Origin: Paenibacillus sp. ACRRY
GTDB taxonomy: Bacteria; Bacillota; Bacilli; Paenibacillales; Paenibacillaceae
Reading direction: 5' to 3'
DNA length: 64,000 bases
NCBI RefSeq assembly: GCF_022346995.1
Contig: NZ_JAKRNM010000011.1
Location: 1 to 64,000 of the forward strand
In this document: piece after piece, positions 38,293-50,253 of the stretch
Position numbering within the stretch: the stretch's first letter is position 1
Layout of the letters: every line of letters begins with the position of its first letter
Translations under genes and position numbers: made by a program
Notes under the pieces: generated by a model
What the model saw: the letters and a program-made list of their open reading frames with translations, nothing else
Told to the model about the DNA's origin: nothing
The model's database searches: none

Positions 38293-38397
38293 GCGTTATA
38301 GGGATAATCAAGTGCAACATTTTGGAAAAAGCCTTCGTCTGTTAAGGTATCAAACTGCTTTGAAATTGAGATCTTAGACATAAGGAGGCTAAATGTA

Positions 38398-39153
38398 ATG
38401 GGTAAACAATGGATGAAACCGCTAGGCGCGGTGTTGGTGGCAGGAACATTACTCGTTGGTGGTACAGCTTGGGTGGCACCCGGGAACTATGCCTACGCTG
38501 CAGAAGTACAAGGGGTACAGCAAAATGTGATTAATGTCGTGGGTAAAGGCGAGATTCAGGTAAAACCGGATATCGCTTATCTGTCGATCGGTGTGAACAG
38601 CACTGCTGAGACAGCAGCCTCCGCTCAGAAGGCAAATGCCGCAAAAATTCAAAAGGTATCCAACCTGCTGAAAAATACGTGGAAAATCAGTGCAGATGAC
38701 ATTCAGACCAGTCAGTTCTATGTACAACCAAACTATACGTATAGCGATAAAGAAGGTCAGCAAATTAAAGGGTATACCGCTCATCATACGCTGACGATTA
38801 CGTACCGCGAGATGGACAAGATTGGTGAACTGTTGGATGCTGCTTCACAGGCAGGTGCCAACAATATCGAGAATGTACGCTTTACGGTAGAAAATCCGGA
38901 AAACTTCGAATCACAAGTGATCGAGAAGGCAGTAGCCAATGCAGAGGTGAAAGCAGGAGCGATTGCCAAGGCGGTTAAACGTCAATTAGGTGCTGTGTTG
39001 TCTGTGACTCAAGGTGATGCCAATGTGCCTGTGTTCTATGCAACAGAAAGTTCGACGGCCAAGGATATGGCACAGTCTGCTGCTGGCACGGAAATTGAAA
39101 CAGGTCAGGTAAAGGTGAGCACGACGCTCAACATTACGTATGAAATGAAATAA
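38398..39153 (+). CDS. Secreted SIMPL-domain (DUF541) protein
   Basis: 251 residues. Signal peptide (about 1-34, cleavage near AYA/AE), then a SIMPL/DUF541 domain (about 45-250: VVGKGEIQVKPDIAYLSIGV at the start, YTAHHTLTITYREMDKIGEL in the middle, VSTTLNITYEMK at the end). This family includes BP26/OMP28-type channel-like ring proteins; biochemical role in Gram-positives is unknown. AAGGAGG lies 9 bases before the ATG at 38398. Monocistronic with a terminator after it. Confidence 0.85.
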   Translation: MGKQWMKPLGAVLVAGTLLVGGTAWVAPGNYAYAAEVQGVQQNVINVVGKGEIQVKPDIAYLSIGVNSTAETAASAQKANAAKIQKVSNLLKNTWKISADDIQTSQFYVQPNYTYSDKEGQQIKGYTAHHTLTITYREMDKIGELLDAASQAGANNIENVRFTVENPENFESQVIEKAVANAEVKAGAIAKAVKRQLGAVLSVTQGDANVPVFYATESSTAKDMAQSAAGTEIETGQVKVSTTLNITYEMK

Positions 39154-39170
39154 ACATAGATGAAGAACTG

Positions 39171-39203
39171 AAGAGACTGTGTCCATCGGGCAGGGTCTCT
39201 TTT
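39171..39203 (+). terminator. Terminator after the SIMPL gene
   Basis: AGAGAC (39172-39177) with GTCTCT (39195-39200) and four T's; short stem. The following stretch 39204-39463 holds no gene; a TATAAT at 39380-39385 may be the -10 of the next gene, without a clear -35. Confidence 0.6.
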
Positions 39204-39463
39204 GTTATGAACAGGAGCTTTAATGAAGTTGGGTTAACAACCACCTTGCTTCAACGAGAATAATGACGATGATTTGATGTCTTTTTTGTATATTTGTTCG
39301 TGACAAAACCTTTACCAAATGGATTTGGATTGAACAACATTGTAACTGGTGCTGTAAACCTTTCCTGAATTGGGTTAATTATAATTAAGAGGTGAGCGTA
39401 TGAGATATGCGATCAGGATACATACGCAATGAACCCTAGGCAAATTCGAGAGGAGTTTTATAT

Positions 39464-40558
39464 ATGACATCATGGAAAAAGTGGACAAGTGCATTACTCG
39501 CGGCAGGAATCATTGTAGGTAGTGGGGCGGTATGGCAGGATAACTCCGTGCAAGCAGCTTCGGTTACTTCCAAAGTTACGGCATCAACAGATGTTACATT
39601 GAAGTCTGCAGGCAAAACGTTGACACAAAAAGGACTTTTACAAGGTGGATCCACGTGGGTATCCCTCACCGCTGTTAAGGATGTGGCTGGTGGTACGCTA
39701 ACATATAACGCAAAAACAAAAGAGTACGCACTGACTGCAGCGAATAACACGATGAAAATCAGCCTGGCGGATGGTGAACCATCGCTAAGAGTAAATAATT
39801 ATTATCCTAACGTTGAAGCGAAGCTGATCAAGGGACGCCTGTACATTCCTTTTTCGGCAATGAGAGATTATTTGGGAGTTCAAGGCAGCTGGGATGGTAA
39901 AACCAAAACACTGGCGCTGAGCAAAGTGAAGCAAAATAGCGTAAAAGTGAAATCGGCAACCGTGAAAGTGGACATCAAAAATGCTGAGGTAGATATTCAA
40001 TATCCACAGGTGAGTGGACTTGCTAGCGATGAAGCCGAAGCGGCAATCAACAAAGTGTTGAAAGACGAAGTCGATACATTCGTAGCGGCTTTCAAGAAGC
40101 AAACGGCAGAATACGGAACGGCAGCAGCCAACCGTCCATATGCATTCGAGAGCACCTATGTGGTGACATACAATGAAAACGGCGTGCTGGGATTAGTTAC
40201 TCAGCGTTATGAGGATTATGCCGGAGCCCACGGGATGACTACACGGACAGGTCATACCTTTGCGCTGGATACAGGTAAAGAGCTAAGTCTTGACGATGTA
40301 CTGCAGAACAACAAAACAATGCGCGATACGCTTGGCAAAAAGGTTGGTGAACAGCTTAAGGCTCGCGGTGGTTACCTGGACGGCTATAAAGGTCTGAACA
40401 AGGATCAGGACTTCTATGTAACGCCTACTGGGGTAGTTGTGTTCTTCCAACTGTATGAGTACACTGCGTATGCAGAAGGTTTCCCGGAATTCCCGTTTAC
40501 GTACAAAGAGTTACTCCCTAAAGGTACACAGCCATTTAGTGGAATTGCAGCAGAGTAA
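39464..40558 (+). CDS. Secreted protein: copper amine oxidase N-like domain plus DUF4163/DUF3298
   Basis: 364 residues. Signal peptide (cleavage near VQA/AS at about 31), then one copper-amine-oxidase N-terminal-like stalk repeat (about 45-160, with GGSTWVSLTAVKDVAGGTL and YIPFSAMRDYLGVQGSW), then a DUF4163-DUF3298 pair (about 165-360) as in RsiV and the PdaC deacetylase N-terminal part. No catalytic domain follows, so it is likely a cell-surface binding or sensor protein. GAGAGGAG precedes the ATG. Confidence 0.85.
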   Translation: MTSWKKWTSALLAAGIIVGSGAVWQDNSVQAASVTSKVTASTDVTLKSAGKTLTQKGLLQGGSTWVSLTAVKDVAGGTLTYNAKTKEYALTAANNTMKISLADGEPSLRVNNYYPNVEAKLIKGRLYIPFSAMRDYLGVQGSWDGKTKTLALSKVKQNSVKVKSATVKVDIKNAEVDIQYPQVSGLASDEAEAAINKVLKDEVDTFVAAFKKQTAEYGTAAANRPYAFESTYVVTYNENGVLGLVTQRYEDYAGAHGMTTRTGHTFALDTGKELSLDDVLQNNKTMRDTLGKKVGEQLKARGGYLDGYKGLNKDQDFYVTPTGVVVFFQLYEYTAYAEGFPEFPFTYKELLPKGTQPFSGIAAE

Positions 40559-40575
40559 TTATTCGATATCATTCT

Positions 40576-40619
40576 AAAAAAAAGAGCGCCCCTCGTCATG
40601 TTCATGACAAGGGGCGCTT
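40576..40619 (-). terminator. Intrinsic terminator of clpP
   Basis: Long near-perfect stem: AGCGCCCCT-GTCATG arm against CATGAC-AGGGGCGCT (about 40584-40618) with a TT loop. On the minus strand it is followed by eight T's (plus 40576-40583), so it mainly serves clpP; the plus side TTCTT is poorer but may also stop the gene ending at 40558. Confidence 0.9.
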
Positions 40620-40684
40620 CTTCGTAGTATGAACAGGTCAATCCAATTGGCCTGTTCATATCTTCAATATACAGTTACCTCGGC

Positions 40685-41281
40685 TTATACGCCTTGGGAG
40701 CCAACGTTTTCGATGACTTTATCAATGATACCGTAATCGGCAGCTTCAGCAGCACTCATGAAGTAGTCACGGTCTGTATCTTTCTCGATGCGCTCCAGGG
40801 GTTGACCTGTGCGCTCAGCGATGATGCGGTTCAAGGTATCACGCATTTTCAGAATGCGGCGGGCACGGATTTCGATATCCGAAGCCTGACCTTGTGCGCC
40901 GCCCAGCGGCTGGTGAATCATGATCTCACTGTTAGGCAGTGCAAAACGTTTGCCTTTTGCACCTGCATTGAGCAAGAAAGCACCCATGGAAGCAGCCATA
41001 CCTACACAGATGGTAGATACATCAGGTTTGATAAATTGCATTGTATCGTAAATGGCCATGCCGGCTGTAATGGATCCGCCTGGGCTGTTGATGTATAGAT
41101 GAATGTCTTTCTCCGGATCTTCCGCAGCGAGGAACAACATCTGTGCCATGATGGCATTCGCAACAACGTCATTTACATCGCTGCCTAGAAAGATAATACG
41201 ATCCTTCAGCAATCTGGAATAGATGTCATAGGCGCGCTCACCGCGGTTGCTCTGTTCAACGACCATAGGAATATAACTCAC
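40685..41281 (-). CDS. clpP: ATP-dependent Clp protease proteolytic subunit
   Basis: 198 residues from a GTG at 41281, preceded by GAGGAGG 8 bases upstream; an upstream ATG would add 9 residues without support. Catalytic triad Ser98 (GMAASMGA), His123 (MIHQPLGG) and Asp172 are all present. Self-compartmentalised serine protease used with ClpX/ClpC in protein quality control. Transcribed alone from a promoter overlapped by a CtsR box. Confidence 0.97.
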   Translation of the reverse strand: MSYIPMVVEQSNRGERAYDIYSRLLKDRIIFLGSDVNDVVANAIMAQMLFLAAEDPEKDIHLYINSPGGSITAGMAIYDTMQFIKPDVSTICVGMAASMGAFLLNAGAKGKRFALPNSEIMIHQPLGGAQGQASDIEIRARRILKMRDTLNRIIAERTGQPLERIEKDTDRDYFMSAAEAADYGIIDKVIENVGSQGV

Positions 41282-41348
41282 GTGAAAAACCTCCTCGGAA
41301 ATGTACATGGAATAGTGTATCTATTTAAACTGTTACCGTATTACCCAC

Positions 41349-41388
41349 ATCATAAACAATTTCAAACAAAAAGTCAAAGAAAGTCAAA
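41349..41388 (-). promoter_or_regulatory. clpP promoter overlapped by a CtsR operator
   Basis: On the minus strand TTGACT (41377-41372), 17-bp spacer, TATGAT (41354-41349). The plus strand 41372-41388 reads AGTCAAAGAAAGTCAAA, an exact match to the CtsR heptad repeat RGTCAAANANRGTCAAA, covering the -35. CtsR is the class III heat-shock repressor, so clpP should be induced by protein stress. Confidence 0.85.
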
Positions 41389-41457
41389 CTAACTTTGAAA
41401 AAAAAGAAACCTTTACGGTTCCATTGGTTAAAAGGGTTATGAGCTGTTAATCAAGAA

Positions 41458-41532
41458 TGGCGCGCCCGCCAAGAATCGAACTTGGATCTCAGGCTTCGGA
41501 GGCCTACGTCATATCCATTGGACCACGGGCGC
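41458..41532 (-). tRNA. tRNA-Arg (CCG)
   Basis: 75-nt cloverleaf on the minus strand: acceptor GCGCCCG/CGGGCGC, anticodon stem AGGC/GCCT with loop CTCCGAA giving anticodon CCG, T-loop TTCGATT, CCA encoded (plus 41458-41460). Confidence 0.95.
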
Positions 41533-41859
41533 ACGTTGATGTGACAGCAATAATGATTATAGCTCATGGAATCCTGAATTGCAAGAGATATGATCAAGCT
41601 TATGGTTTGGAATGACCTGAAATTGATCATGATGATGAAGAATGGATAAAGAGAGCATTTAAGTAAATGCTAAGAGAAGTTTTGGACAGGTTGCATGAAG
41701 CACAATACTGGAGTCGATAGAAGCGATATATAGATGAGAAGTTTGGTTTTCTTCTATATATGGTATGAATGCGGCTGTACTTTCCTATGGAAGTCGGAGA
41801 TTGTGAAAATAAGCGCGTACAATGGCCCAAAACGTTGTGAAATAAGGCTTTTGAAACAC
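41533..41859. other. Intergenic stretch between tRNA-Arg and the cggR promoter
   Basis: No convincing coding region, RNA gene or terminator seen here. Short open frames on both strands lack ribosome-binding sites. Confidence 0.6.
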
Positions 41860-41888
41860 TTGCATGTCACGTCAGTTTTAGGTAGAAT
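41860..41888 (+). promoter_or_regulatory. Promoter of the cggR-gap operon
   Basis: TTGCAT (41860-41865), 17-bp spacer, TAGAAT (41883-41888), about 85 bases ahead of cggR and just upstream of the CggR operator. Confidence 0.75.
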
Positions 41889-41893
41889 AGACG

Positions 41894-41929
41894 TGGGACT
41901 TAAAAAGTTAACCCGGGACATTTTAGGGC
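41894..41929 (+). promoter_or_regulatory. CggR operator
   Basis: TGGGAC-N6-AGTT-N4-CGGGAC-N6-GGGC. Spacing is identical to the Bacillus subtilis CggR operator as I recall it (CGGGAC-N6-TGTC twice, 4 bases apart); the GGGAC halves are well kept and the TGTC halves are degenerate. It lies between promoter and cggR, where a bound repressor would block transcription. Confidence 0.75.
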
Positions 41930-41973
41930 CATGAAAGAGAGCTTGGAACGAGAAGCTTGCGGGAGTGGAAAGC

Positions 41974-42999
41974 ATGCGAACGATTTTAGAAGTGCAAAAG
42001 CAGCTTCTGCCTGATCTCATGGATGTCTTGAAGAAGAGGTATACGATTCTGCACCAGATCATGTTATCGGATGTGATCGGGAGAAGGACGTTAGCCAATT
42101 CCATGCAGATGACCGAGCGGGTTCTGAGGGCTGAGACCGATTTGTTAAAGGCTCAGGGACTTATTGAAATTGACAGTGCAGGGATGAAGATCAGTGAGGC
42201 AGGGCATGATTTGCTGCAGCAGTTAGAGCCAGTAGCCAAAGAGCTGTTCGGATTATCCGAGCTGGAAGAACGCATCAAGCAAGCCTACGGTCTGCAAAAG
42301 GTAGTTGTCGTTCCCGGCGATTCGGACATTTCTCCATTTGCCAAACGGGAACTGGGTAAGGCTGGAGCGAAGGCTCTTAGTCAAGTAATGAATGATAACG
42401 ACGTTGTTGCCGTTACAGGCGGATCAACAACGGCAGGAGTAGCAGAGCAGCTGACTCCCCCAACATCGCTTAAAGGTGTCTGGTTTGTACCGGCACGCGG
42501 CGGATTGGGAGAAAGCCTCGAAATTCAGGCCAATACGATTGCATCGACGATGGCAAAACGGGTAGGAGCACAATACAAACTCCTGCATGTACCGGATTTG
42601 CTGAGTGATCATGCCTATGAATCATTAATTCAGGACCCAAGCGTCCAGGAGATTCTTCAGCTGATCAGACAGTCACGCATCGTAATTCACGGAATCGGTG
42701 ATGCCGTGGAGATGGCGCGAAGACGCAAACTTGCAACGGAGATCATTGAAGAGCTTCAGGAGCAAGGAGCCGTATCTGAATCCTTCGGTTATTATTTTAA
42801 CGATCAGGGTGAAGTGGTACATACCATGCTCACTCTGGGCATGCGACTTCAGGATATTGAACGGACCGATGTAGTGATTGGAATTGCAGGTGGCAAAAGC
42901 AAGGCGGCTGCCATTCATTCCGTACTGCGATTCGGGCAGGAAGATATTCTGATTATTGATGAGGCAGCTGCCGAAGTCATTGTTGCCGAAATGGAATAA
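41974..42999 (+). CDS. cggR: Central glycolytic genes repressor
   Basis: 341 residues. SorC-family repressor: N-terminal helix-turn-helix (about 30-65, IGRRTLANSMQMTERVLRAE), then the sugar-phosphate effector domain with VAVTGGSTTAGVAEQL, FVPARGGLGE and AGGKSKAAAI. In Bacillus fructose-1,6-bisphosphate releases it from DNA. ATG at 41974 with GGGAG 8 bases upstream. First gene of the operon that continues with gap. Confidence 0.95.
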   Translation: MRTILEVQKQLLPDLMDVLKKRYTILHQIMLSDVIGRRTLANSMQMTERVLRAETDLLKAQGLIEIDSAGMKISEAGHDLLQQLEPVAKELFGLSELEERIKQAYGLQKVVVVPGDSDISPFAKRELGKAGAKALSQVMNDNDVVAVTGGSTTAGVAEQLTPPTSLKGVWFVPARGGLGESLEIQANTIASTMAKRVGAQYKLLHVPDLLSDHAYESLIQDPSVQEILQLIRQSRIVIHGIGDAVEMARRRKLATEIIEELQEQGAVSESFGYYFNDQGEVVHTMLTLGMRLQDIERTDVVIGIAGGKSKAAAIHSVLRFGQEDILIIDEAAAEVIVAEME

Positions 43000-43105
43000 A
43001 GATTTTCTTTTACCACAACTCTTGTTGTCTTGACGGACTTCACCGTCTGTCTTGAATATATAGCTTCATAAAAAAATTAAATCAAAACTTGGGAGGAACT
43101 TACTC

Positions 43106-44113
43106 ATGATTAAAGTAGGTATTAACGGTTTTGGACGTATTGGTCGCTTGGCATTCCGCCGTATTCAAAATGTAGAGGGCATTGAAGTAGTAGCAATCAA
43201 CGACTTGACTGACGCTAAAATGCTGGCTCATTTGCTTAAATATGATACAACTCAAGGTCGCTTCGATGGCGATGTTGAAGTACACGACGGCTTCTTCAAA
43301 GTGAACGGCAAAGAAGTTAAAGTACTGGCTAACCGTAACCCAGAAGAACTTCCTTGGGGCGACCTGGGCGTAGACATCGTTCTGGAATGTACTGGATTCT
43401 TCACAACTAAAGAAGCAGCTGAGAAGCACCTTAAAGGCGGCGCTAAAAAAGTTGTTATCTCCGCACCAGCTACTGGCGACATGAAAACCATCGTTTACAA
43501 CGTAAACCATGAAATCCTCGACGGTACTGAAACTGTAATCTCCGGCGCATCTTGCACAACAAACTGCCTGGCTCCTATGGCAAAAACACTGCAAGACAAA
43601 TTCGGAATCGTTCAAGGTTTGATGACTACAATTCACGCTTACACTGGCGACCAAAACACATTGGATGCTCCACACCCTAAAGGTGACTTCCGTCGTGCTC
43701 GCGCAGCAGCTGAAAACATCATCCCTAACACAACTGGTGCTGCTAAAGCAATCGGTTTGGTTATCCCTGAACTGCAAGGTAAACTCGACGGTGCAGCTCA
43801 ACGTGTACCAGTAGCTACTGGTTCCCTGACTGAGCTCGTAACTGTTCTGGGTAAAAAAGTAACTGCTGATGAAGTTAACGCAGCAATGAAAGAAGCTTCC
43901 GATCCACAAACTTTCGGATACACTGAAGACGAAATCGTATCTTCCGATATCCAAGGTATCACTTTCGGTTCCCTGTTTGATGCAACTCAAACTAAAGTTC
44001 TGACTGTGGGCGACCAACAACTGGTTAAAACTGTAGCTTGGTATGACAACGAAATGTCCTACACAGCTCAATTGGTTCGCACTTTGGAGCACTTTGCAAA
44101 AATGATTAAGTAA
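43106..44113 (+). CDS. gap: Glyceraldehyde-3-phosphate dehydrogenase
   Basis: 335 residues. NAD-dependent oxidation and phosphorylation of glyceraldehyde 3-phosphate. N-terminal Rossmann motif [14 protein letters not shown], catalytic cysteine in [12 protein letters not shown], and the glycolytic-type C-terminus [15 protein letters not shown]. Codon use is strongly biased, typical of highly expressed genes. GGGAGGAAC precedes the ATG at 43106. Follows cggR, as in Bacillus gapA. Confidence 0.98.
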   Translation: MIKVGINGFGRIGRLAFRRIQNVEGIEVVAINDLTDAKMLAHLLKYDTTQGRFDGDVEVHDGFFKVNGKEVKVLANRNPEELPWGDLGVDIVLECTGFFTTKEAAEKHLKGGAKKVVISAPATGDMKTIVYNVNHEILDGTETVISGASCTTNCLAPMAKTLQDKFGIVQGLMTTIHAYTGDQNTLDAPHPKGDFRRARAAAENIIPNTTGAAKAIGLVIPELQGKLDGAAQRVPVATGSLTELVTVLGKKVTADEVNAAMKEASDPQTFGYTEDEIVSSDIQGITFGSLFDATQTKVLTVGDQQLVKTVAWYDNEMSYTAQLVRTLEHFAKMIK

Positions 44114-44130
44114 TATCTGCAATAACATAG

Positions 44131-44160
44131 AGCGGAAACAGATGCTATTGTTTCCGCTCT
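44131..44160 (+). other. Hairpin between gap and pgk
   Basis: Perfect 10-bp stem AGCGGAAACA (44131-44140) with TGTTTCCGCT (44149-44158), then CTTTAT. It may be a partial terminator or an mRNA processing/stabilising element that raises gap over pgk. Confidence 0.65.
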
Positions 44161-44262
44161 TTATCTATCAACATTTTGCAAATTTCTCAAAAACACCAGG
44201 ATTGACAGGGGATTTGGGCTCCTGATCGGTCCACCAAATACATGGGTGCGGAGGAAATACAG

Positions 44263-45444
44263 ATGAACAAAAAAAGTGTACGCGATATCGAATTGACAGG
44301 AAAACGGGCTTTTGTCCGTGTAGATTTCAATGTGCCGCTCGAAGATGGTAAAATTACAGATGACAAACGTATTCGTGCAACACTGCCAACGATCAACTTC
44401 TTGATCGAAAAAGGTGCGAAAGTCATTCTGGCGAGCCACATGGGTCGTCCAAATGGCGAAGTTGTGGAATCCTTGCGTTTGACTCCAGCGGCTGAGCGTT
44501 TGTCTGAACTGCTTGGTAAAAAAGTGGTTAAAGCCGACGATTCCATCGGTGAAACAGTTAAAGCGCAAGTTGCTGAACTGAACAACGGTGACGTATTGTT
44601 GCTTGAAAACGTTCGTTTCCATGCAGGCGAAGAGAAAAACGATCCAGAACTCGCAAAACAATTTGCTGAACTGGCTGACGTTTTCGTTAACGATGCTTTT
44701 GGAGCAGCTCACAGAGCACATGCTTCAACAGAAGGTATCGCTCACTTGCTGCCAGCAGTATCCGGTCTTTTGATGGAGAAAGAACTTGATGTGCTCGGCA
44801 AAGCCATTTCCAACCCTGAGCGTCCTTTCACTGCAATCATTGGTGGATCCAAAGTTAAGGACAAAATCGATGTAATCGACAACCTGCTTAACATTGCAGA
44901 CAACGTAATCATCGGTGGAGGTTTGTCCTATACCTTCATGAAGGCTCAAGGCCACGAAGTAGGCCAATCCCTGTTGGATGAGTCCAAACTGGATGTAGCT
45001 CTGGGCTTCATCGAAAAAGCAAAAAAACTGGGTAAAAACTTCTATCTGCCAGTAGATATCGTCATTTCTGATGATTTCAGTGCTAATGCAAACACAAAAG
45101 TGGTTGAAGTTGGCGACATCCCTGCAGATTGGGAAGGTATCGACATCGGTCCTAAAACACGTGAGATCTATGCTGACGTTGTTAAAAACTCCAAACTTGT
45201 AGTATGGAACGGACCAATGGGCGTATTCGAAATCGAGCCTTTCTCCCACGGTACTCGTGCAGTGGCAGAAGCTTGTGCAACAACTGAAGCTTACACAGTA
45301 ATTGGTGGTGGCGACTCCGCAGCAGCAGCTGAGAAGTTCAAACTGGCTGATAAAATGGACCACATCTCCACAGGTGGCGGTGCATCACTGGAATTCATGG
45401 AAGGCAAAGTGCTTCCAGGCGTAGTTGCATTGAACGATAAGTAA
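44263..45444 (+). CDS. pgk: Phosphoglycerate kinase
   Basis: 393 residues, normal length. Transfers phosphate from 1,3-bisphosphoglycerate to ADP. Motifs: [44 protein letters not shown], and nucleotide-binding [12 protein letters not shown] near the end. ATG at 44263 follows GGAGGAAAT; a longer in-frame start at 44242 lacks such a site. Confidence 0.98.
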   Translation: MNKKSVRDIELTGKRAFVRVDFNVPLEDGKITDDKRIRATLPTINFLIEKGAKVILASHMGRPNGEVVESLRLTPAAERLSELLGKKVVKADDSIGETVKAQVAELNNGDVLLLENVRFHAGEEKNDPELAKQFAELADVFVNDAFGAAHRAHASTEGIAHLLPAVSGLLMEKELDVLGKAISNPERPFTAIIGGSKVKDKIDVIDNLLNIADNVIIGGGLSYTFMKAQGHEVGQSLLDESKLDVALGFIEKAKKLGKNFYLPVDIVISDDFSANANTKVVEVGDIPADWEGIDIGPKTREIYADVVKNSKLVVWNGPMGVFEIEPFSHGTRAVAEACATTEAYTVIGGGDSAAAAEKFKLADKMDHISTGGGASLEFMEGKVLPGVVALNDK

Positions 45445-46229
<785 letters not shown>

Positions 46230-46230
<1 letters not shown>

Positions 46231-47774
46231 TGACAGCTCCAAAACCTGTAGCACTGATCATCATGGATGGCTTCGGTCTTCGTAACACGGTGGAAGGCAA
46301 CGCAGTAGCGCAAGCCAAAAAGCCGAACTACGATCGCTTCATGAGCCAATTCCCACACACAACTCTCACTGCTTGCGGTGAAGCTGTAGGTTTGCCAGAA
46401 GGGCAAATGGGGAACTCCGAGGTAGGTCACCTGAACATTGGTGCCGGCCGGATCGTATACCAGGATTTGACCCGTATCTCCAAGTCGATTCGTGATGGTG
46501 AGTTTTTCGACAATGAAACACTTGTCAAGGCTGTACGCGAAGCGAAACAAAGCGGTAAAAAGCTTCACCTCTATGGTTTGTTGTCTGATGGCGGCGTACA
46601 TAGTCACATCGACCACCTGTTTGCCATGCTGGATCTGGCCAAAAAAGAAGAAATGAATGATGTCTATATTCATGCCTTCATGGATGGCCGTGACGTTATG
46701 CCGGACAGTGGTAAAGACTTCATGAAGAAGCTGATTGCCAAAATTGAGGAAGTCGGTGTAGGACAAATCGCAACGGTTCAAGGTCGTTACTACGCGATGG
46801 ACCGTGACAAACGTTGGGAACGTGTTGAGAAATCATATCGTGCTATCGTTTATGGTGATGGACCAAAATACATCGATCCACTCAGAGCGGTTGAAGAATC
46901 GTATGAGAAGTCCGTATTTGACGAATTCGTTGAGCCAACGGTTATCGTTAAAGCGGATGGGGAGCCGGTAGGTTTGGTGGAAAGCGGCGATTCCGTTATC
47001 TTCCTGAACTTCCGTCCTGACCGTGCGATTCAGCTGTCGCAAGTATTCACGAACAAGGATTTTCGTGGTTTCGACCGCGGTCCGAAATTCCCAGAAGGCT
47101 TGCACTTTGTCTGCCTGACGTTGTTCAGTGAAACGGTTGAAGGTTATGTGGCTTACTCGCCTAAAAACCTCGACAATACACTGGGTGAAGTTCTGGTTCA
47201 GAACAACAAGAAACAGCTGCGTATTGCTGAAACCGAGAAATACCCGCACGTTACCTTCTTCTTCAGCGGTGGACGCGACGTTGAGCTTCCAGGCGAAACT
47301 CGCGTGCTGATCAACTCACCAAAAGTTGCAACGTACGATCTGCAACCGGAGATGAGCGCTTATGAAGTCGCTGACGCATGTGTTCGCGAGATTGAAGCGG
47401 ACAAACATGATGCGATCATTCTGAACTTCGCCAACCCGGATATGGTTGGACACTCCGGCATGTTGGAGCCTACCATTAAGGCGGTTGAAGTGACAGATGA
47501 GTGCATGGGACGTGTTGTTGATGCAGTGCTTGCCAAAGGCGGCGTTGTTCTCATCACAGCTGACCATGGTAACGCGGATATGGTATTCGATGAGCAAGGA
47601 CGTCCGTTCACTGCTCACACAACGAACCCGGTTCCATTTATCGTTACAGACGCTAACGTAACCTTGCGTGAAGGTGGAATCCTGGCCGATATCGCGCCAA
47701 CGATTCTGGATCTGATGCAATTGCCTAAACCGGAAGAAATGACAGGTACTTCTGTCATCGCTACCCGTAAATAA
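46230..47774 (+). CDS. gpmI: Phosphoglycerate mutase, cofactor-independent
   Basis: 514 residues. Mn-dependent alkaline-phosphatase-fold mutase. MDGFGLR with metal ligand, catalytic Ser in [14 protein letters not shown], further ligands in [10 protein letters not shown] and [13 protein letters not shown]. Start overlaps the tpiA stop by one base. Confidence 0.98.
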
Positions 47775-47988
47775 GCTGCACAGCCACATATACAATGTGG
47801 GAAGTTTGGAGTTTGCCCCGAACGAAGGAAGCAGAAATGGTCTGAAGAAACGAAGTGTTCGCCTTTATCACATGATTTCAACTTATGACGATAAGTTCAA
47901 AGAAATCAGGGGATAACAGCGATCGGAAAACGATTCTGCTGACGTAGTGGCCTAAGGGCAAACACAAGTGGTCCCATATTTAAAATAA

Positions 47989-49302
<1,314 letters not shown>

Positions 49303-49322
49303 GCTGTATTCACAGCTTCTAG

Positions 49323-49351
49323 GGCAAGCCGGGTAACCGGCTTGTCTTTTT
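49323..49351 (+). terminator. Terminator of the glycolytic operon
   Basis: 10-bp stem GGCAAGCCGG (49323-49332) with CCGGCTTGTC (49337-49346), GTAA loop, T run to 49351. Confidence 0.93.
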
Positions 49352-49387
49352 CATTTCTTCATCACACAGACAGCATCCAGGATAAGG

Positions 49388-49416
49388 TTGTAGATTGGGA
49401 ATAGCTGTGGTACAAT
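49388..49416 (+). promoter_or_regulatory. Promoter of secG
   Basis: TTGTAG (49388-49393), 17-bp spacer ending TGG, TACAAT (49411-49416); extended -10 type. Confidence 0.7.
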
Positions 49417-49473
49417 TAAAGTAACTGTTTTTATGGTGAGATGTTATGCCCACATGGGTAGGAGGTGGAAAGA

Positions 49474-49707
49474 ATGGATATTGCTTTGAAATTGCTGCTC
49501 GTTGTTTTCTCGATCGGTCTAATCACTGTAGTATTGCTGCAGCACGGGAAAAGCGCTGGTTTGGCGGGTGCCATCTCCGGTGGTGCGGAACATCTTTTCG
49601 GTAAAACGAAAGCGCGCGGATTGGATCTTTTCCTGCAACGTGCAACCGTTGTACTGGGTGCAGGATTTATGATCTTGGCTATCGTTGTTACTGTCATTTC
49701 CAAGTAA
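49474..49707 (+). CDS. secG: Protein translocase subunit SecG
   Basis: 77 residues, two transmembrane segments (about 3-23 and 53-74) and the SecG loop motif [18 protein letters not shown]. Auxiliary part of the SecYEG channel. ATG at 49474 follows GGAGGTGG; GTG at 49465 lies within that signal. Confidence 0.93.
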   Translation: MDIALKLLLVVFSIGLITVVLLQHGKSAGLAGAISGGAEHLFGKTKARGLDLFLQRATVVLGAGFMILAIVVTVISK

Positions 49708-49767
49708 GGAATACTGCTGTAGTGATCGGTAGATCAAGCATATATGAATGAACGACCAAAGATGATA

Positions 49768-49800
49768 AACCTTCGTTTCGAGAAGAAACGGAGGTTTTTT
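49768..49800 (+). terminator. Terminator after secG
   Basis: 12-bp stem AACCTTCGTTTC (49768-49779) with GAAACGGAGGTT (49785-49796, one G:U pair) and a T run. Confidence 0.92.
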
Positions 49801-50253
49801 AATAAATTGGTGCATGTCCAAAGTTTACCAACCACTTATTGTTAACCCATTCAATCTTCGGCTTTTCTCACTTCTGTTTCTTTCTCCTTATCTGTACTTA
49901 GCCCAGTGATGTTTTAGCTTATCTGCTTCATCAGCGCGCGCTCAGTTCAATACGTTTGATATTCATCTGACCTGATGGTTTTTTTGGAAGCTGTATCAAT
50001 CCAAAACGAAATGAAAACGTGTGTCATATATGTTATTGTCATTCGTGAAAGTTCGATGAGGAAAGGTGCGGGCTGAGGGTTGGTTTATTTCGCGGGGTAC
50101 GGATGGGCCGGATTGAATTCGTGTATACTAGGGTATGAGATAGTGAGGGCTTGTGTTACATGGCAAGAAAATTGCAAGGATTCTGATACATAAAGACAAG
50201 ATACAAATGATACAAACCTGATTACACTTTTACGTTTCCCGAGGTGAATATTA
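49801..50253. other. Intergenic region upstream of rnr
   Basis: About 450 bases without a supported gene. A TATACT at 50124-50129 could be the -10 of the rnr promoter, but no -35 is clear. A pyrimidine-rich tract covers about 49855-49900. Confidence 0.5.

Noticed and set aside
41627-41934. Short frames on both strands between tRNA-Arg and cggR
   Set aside because: They lack start signals, and one overlaps the cggR promoter and operator.
43100-44128. 342-codon minus-strand frame opposite gap, and similar long ones opposite msmX (2502-3488), pgk (44725-45363) and tpiA (45448-46254)
   Set aside because: All are shadows of highly expressed genes with biased codons; their translations are rich in Cys, His and Phe and match no family.
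49996-50030. Possible cre site ATGAAAACG upstream of rnr
   Set aside because: Only the left half fits the consensus; the right half does not.
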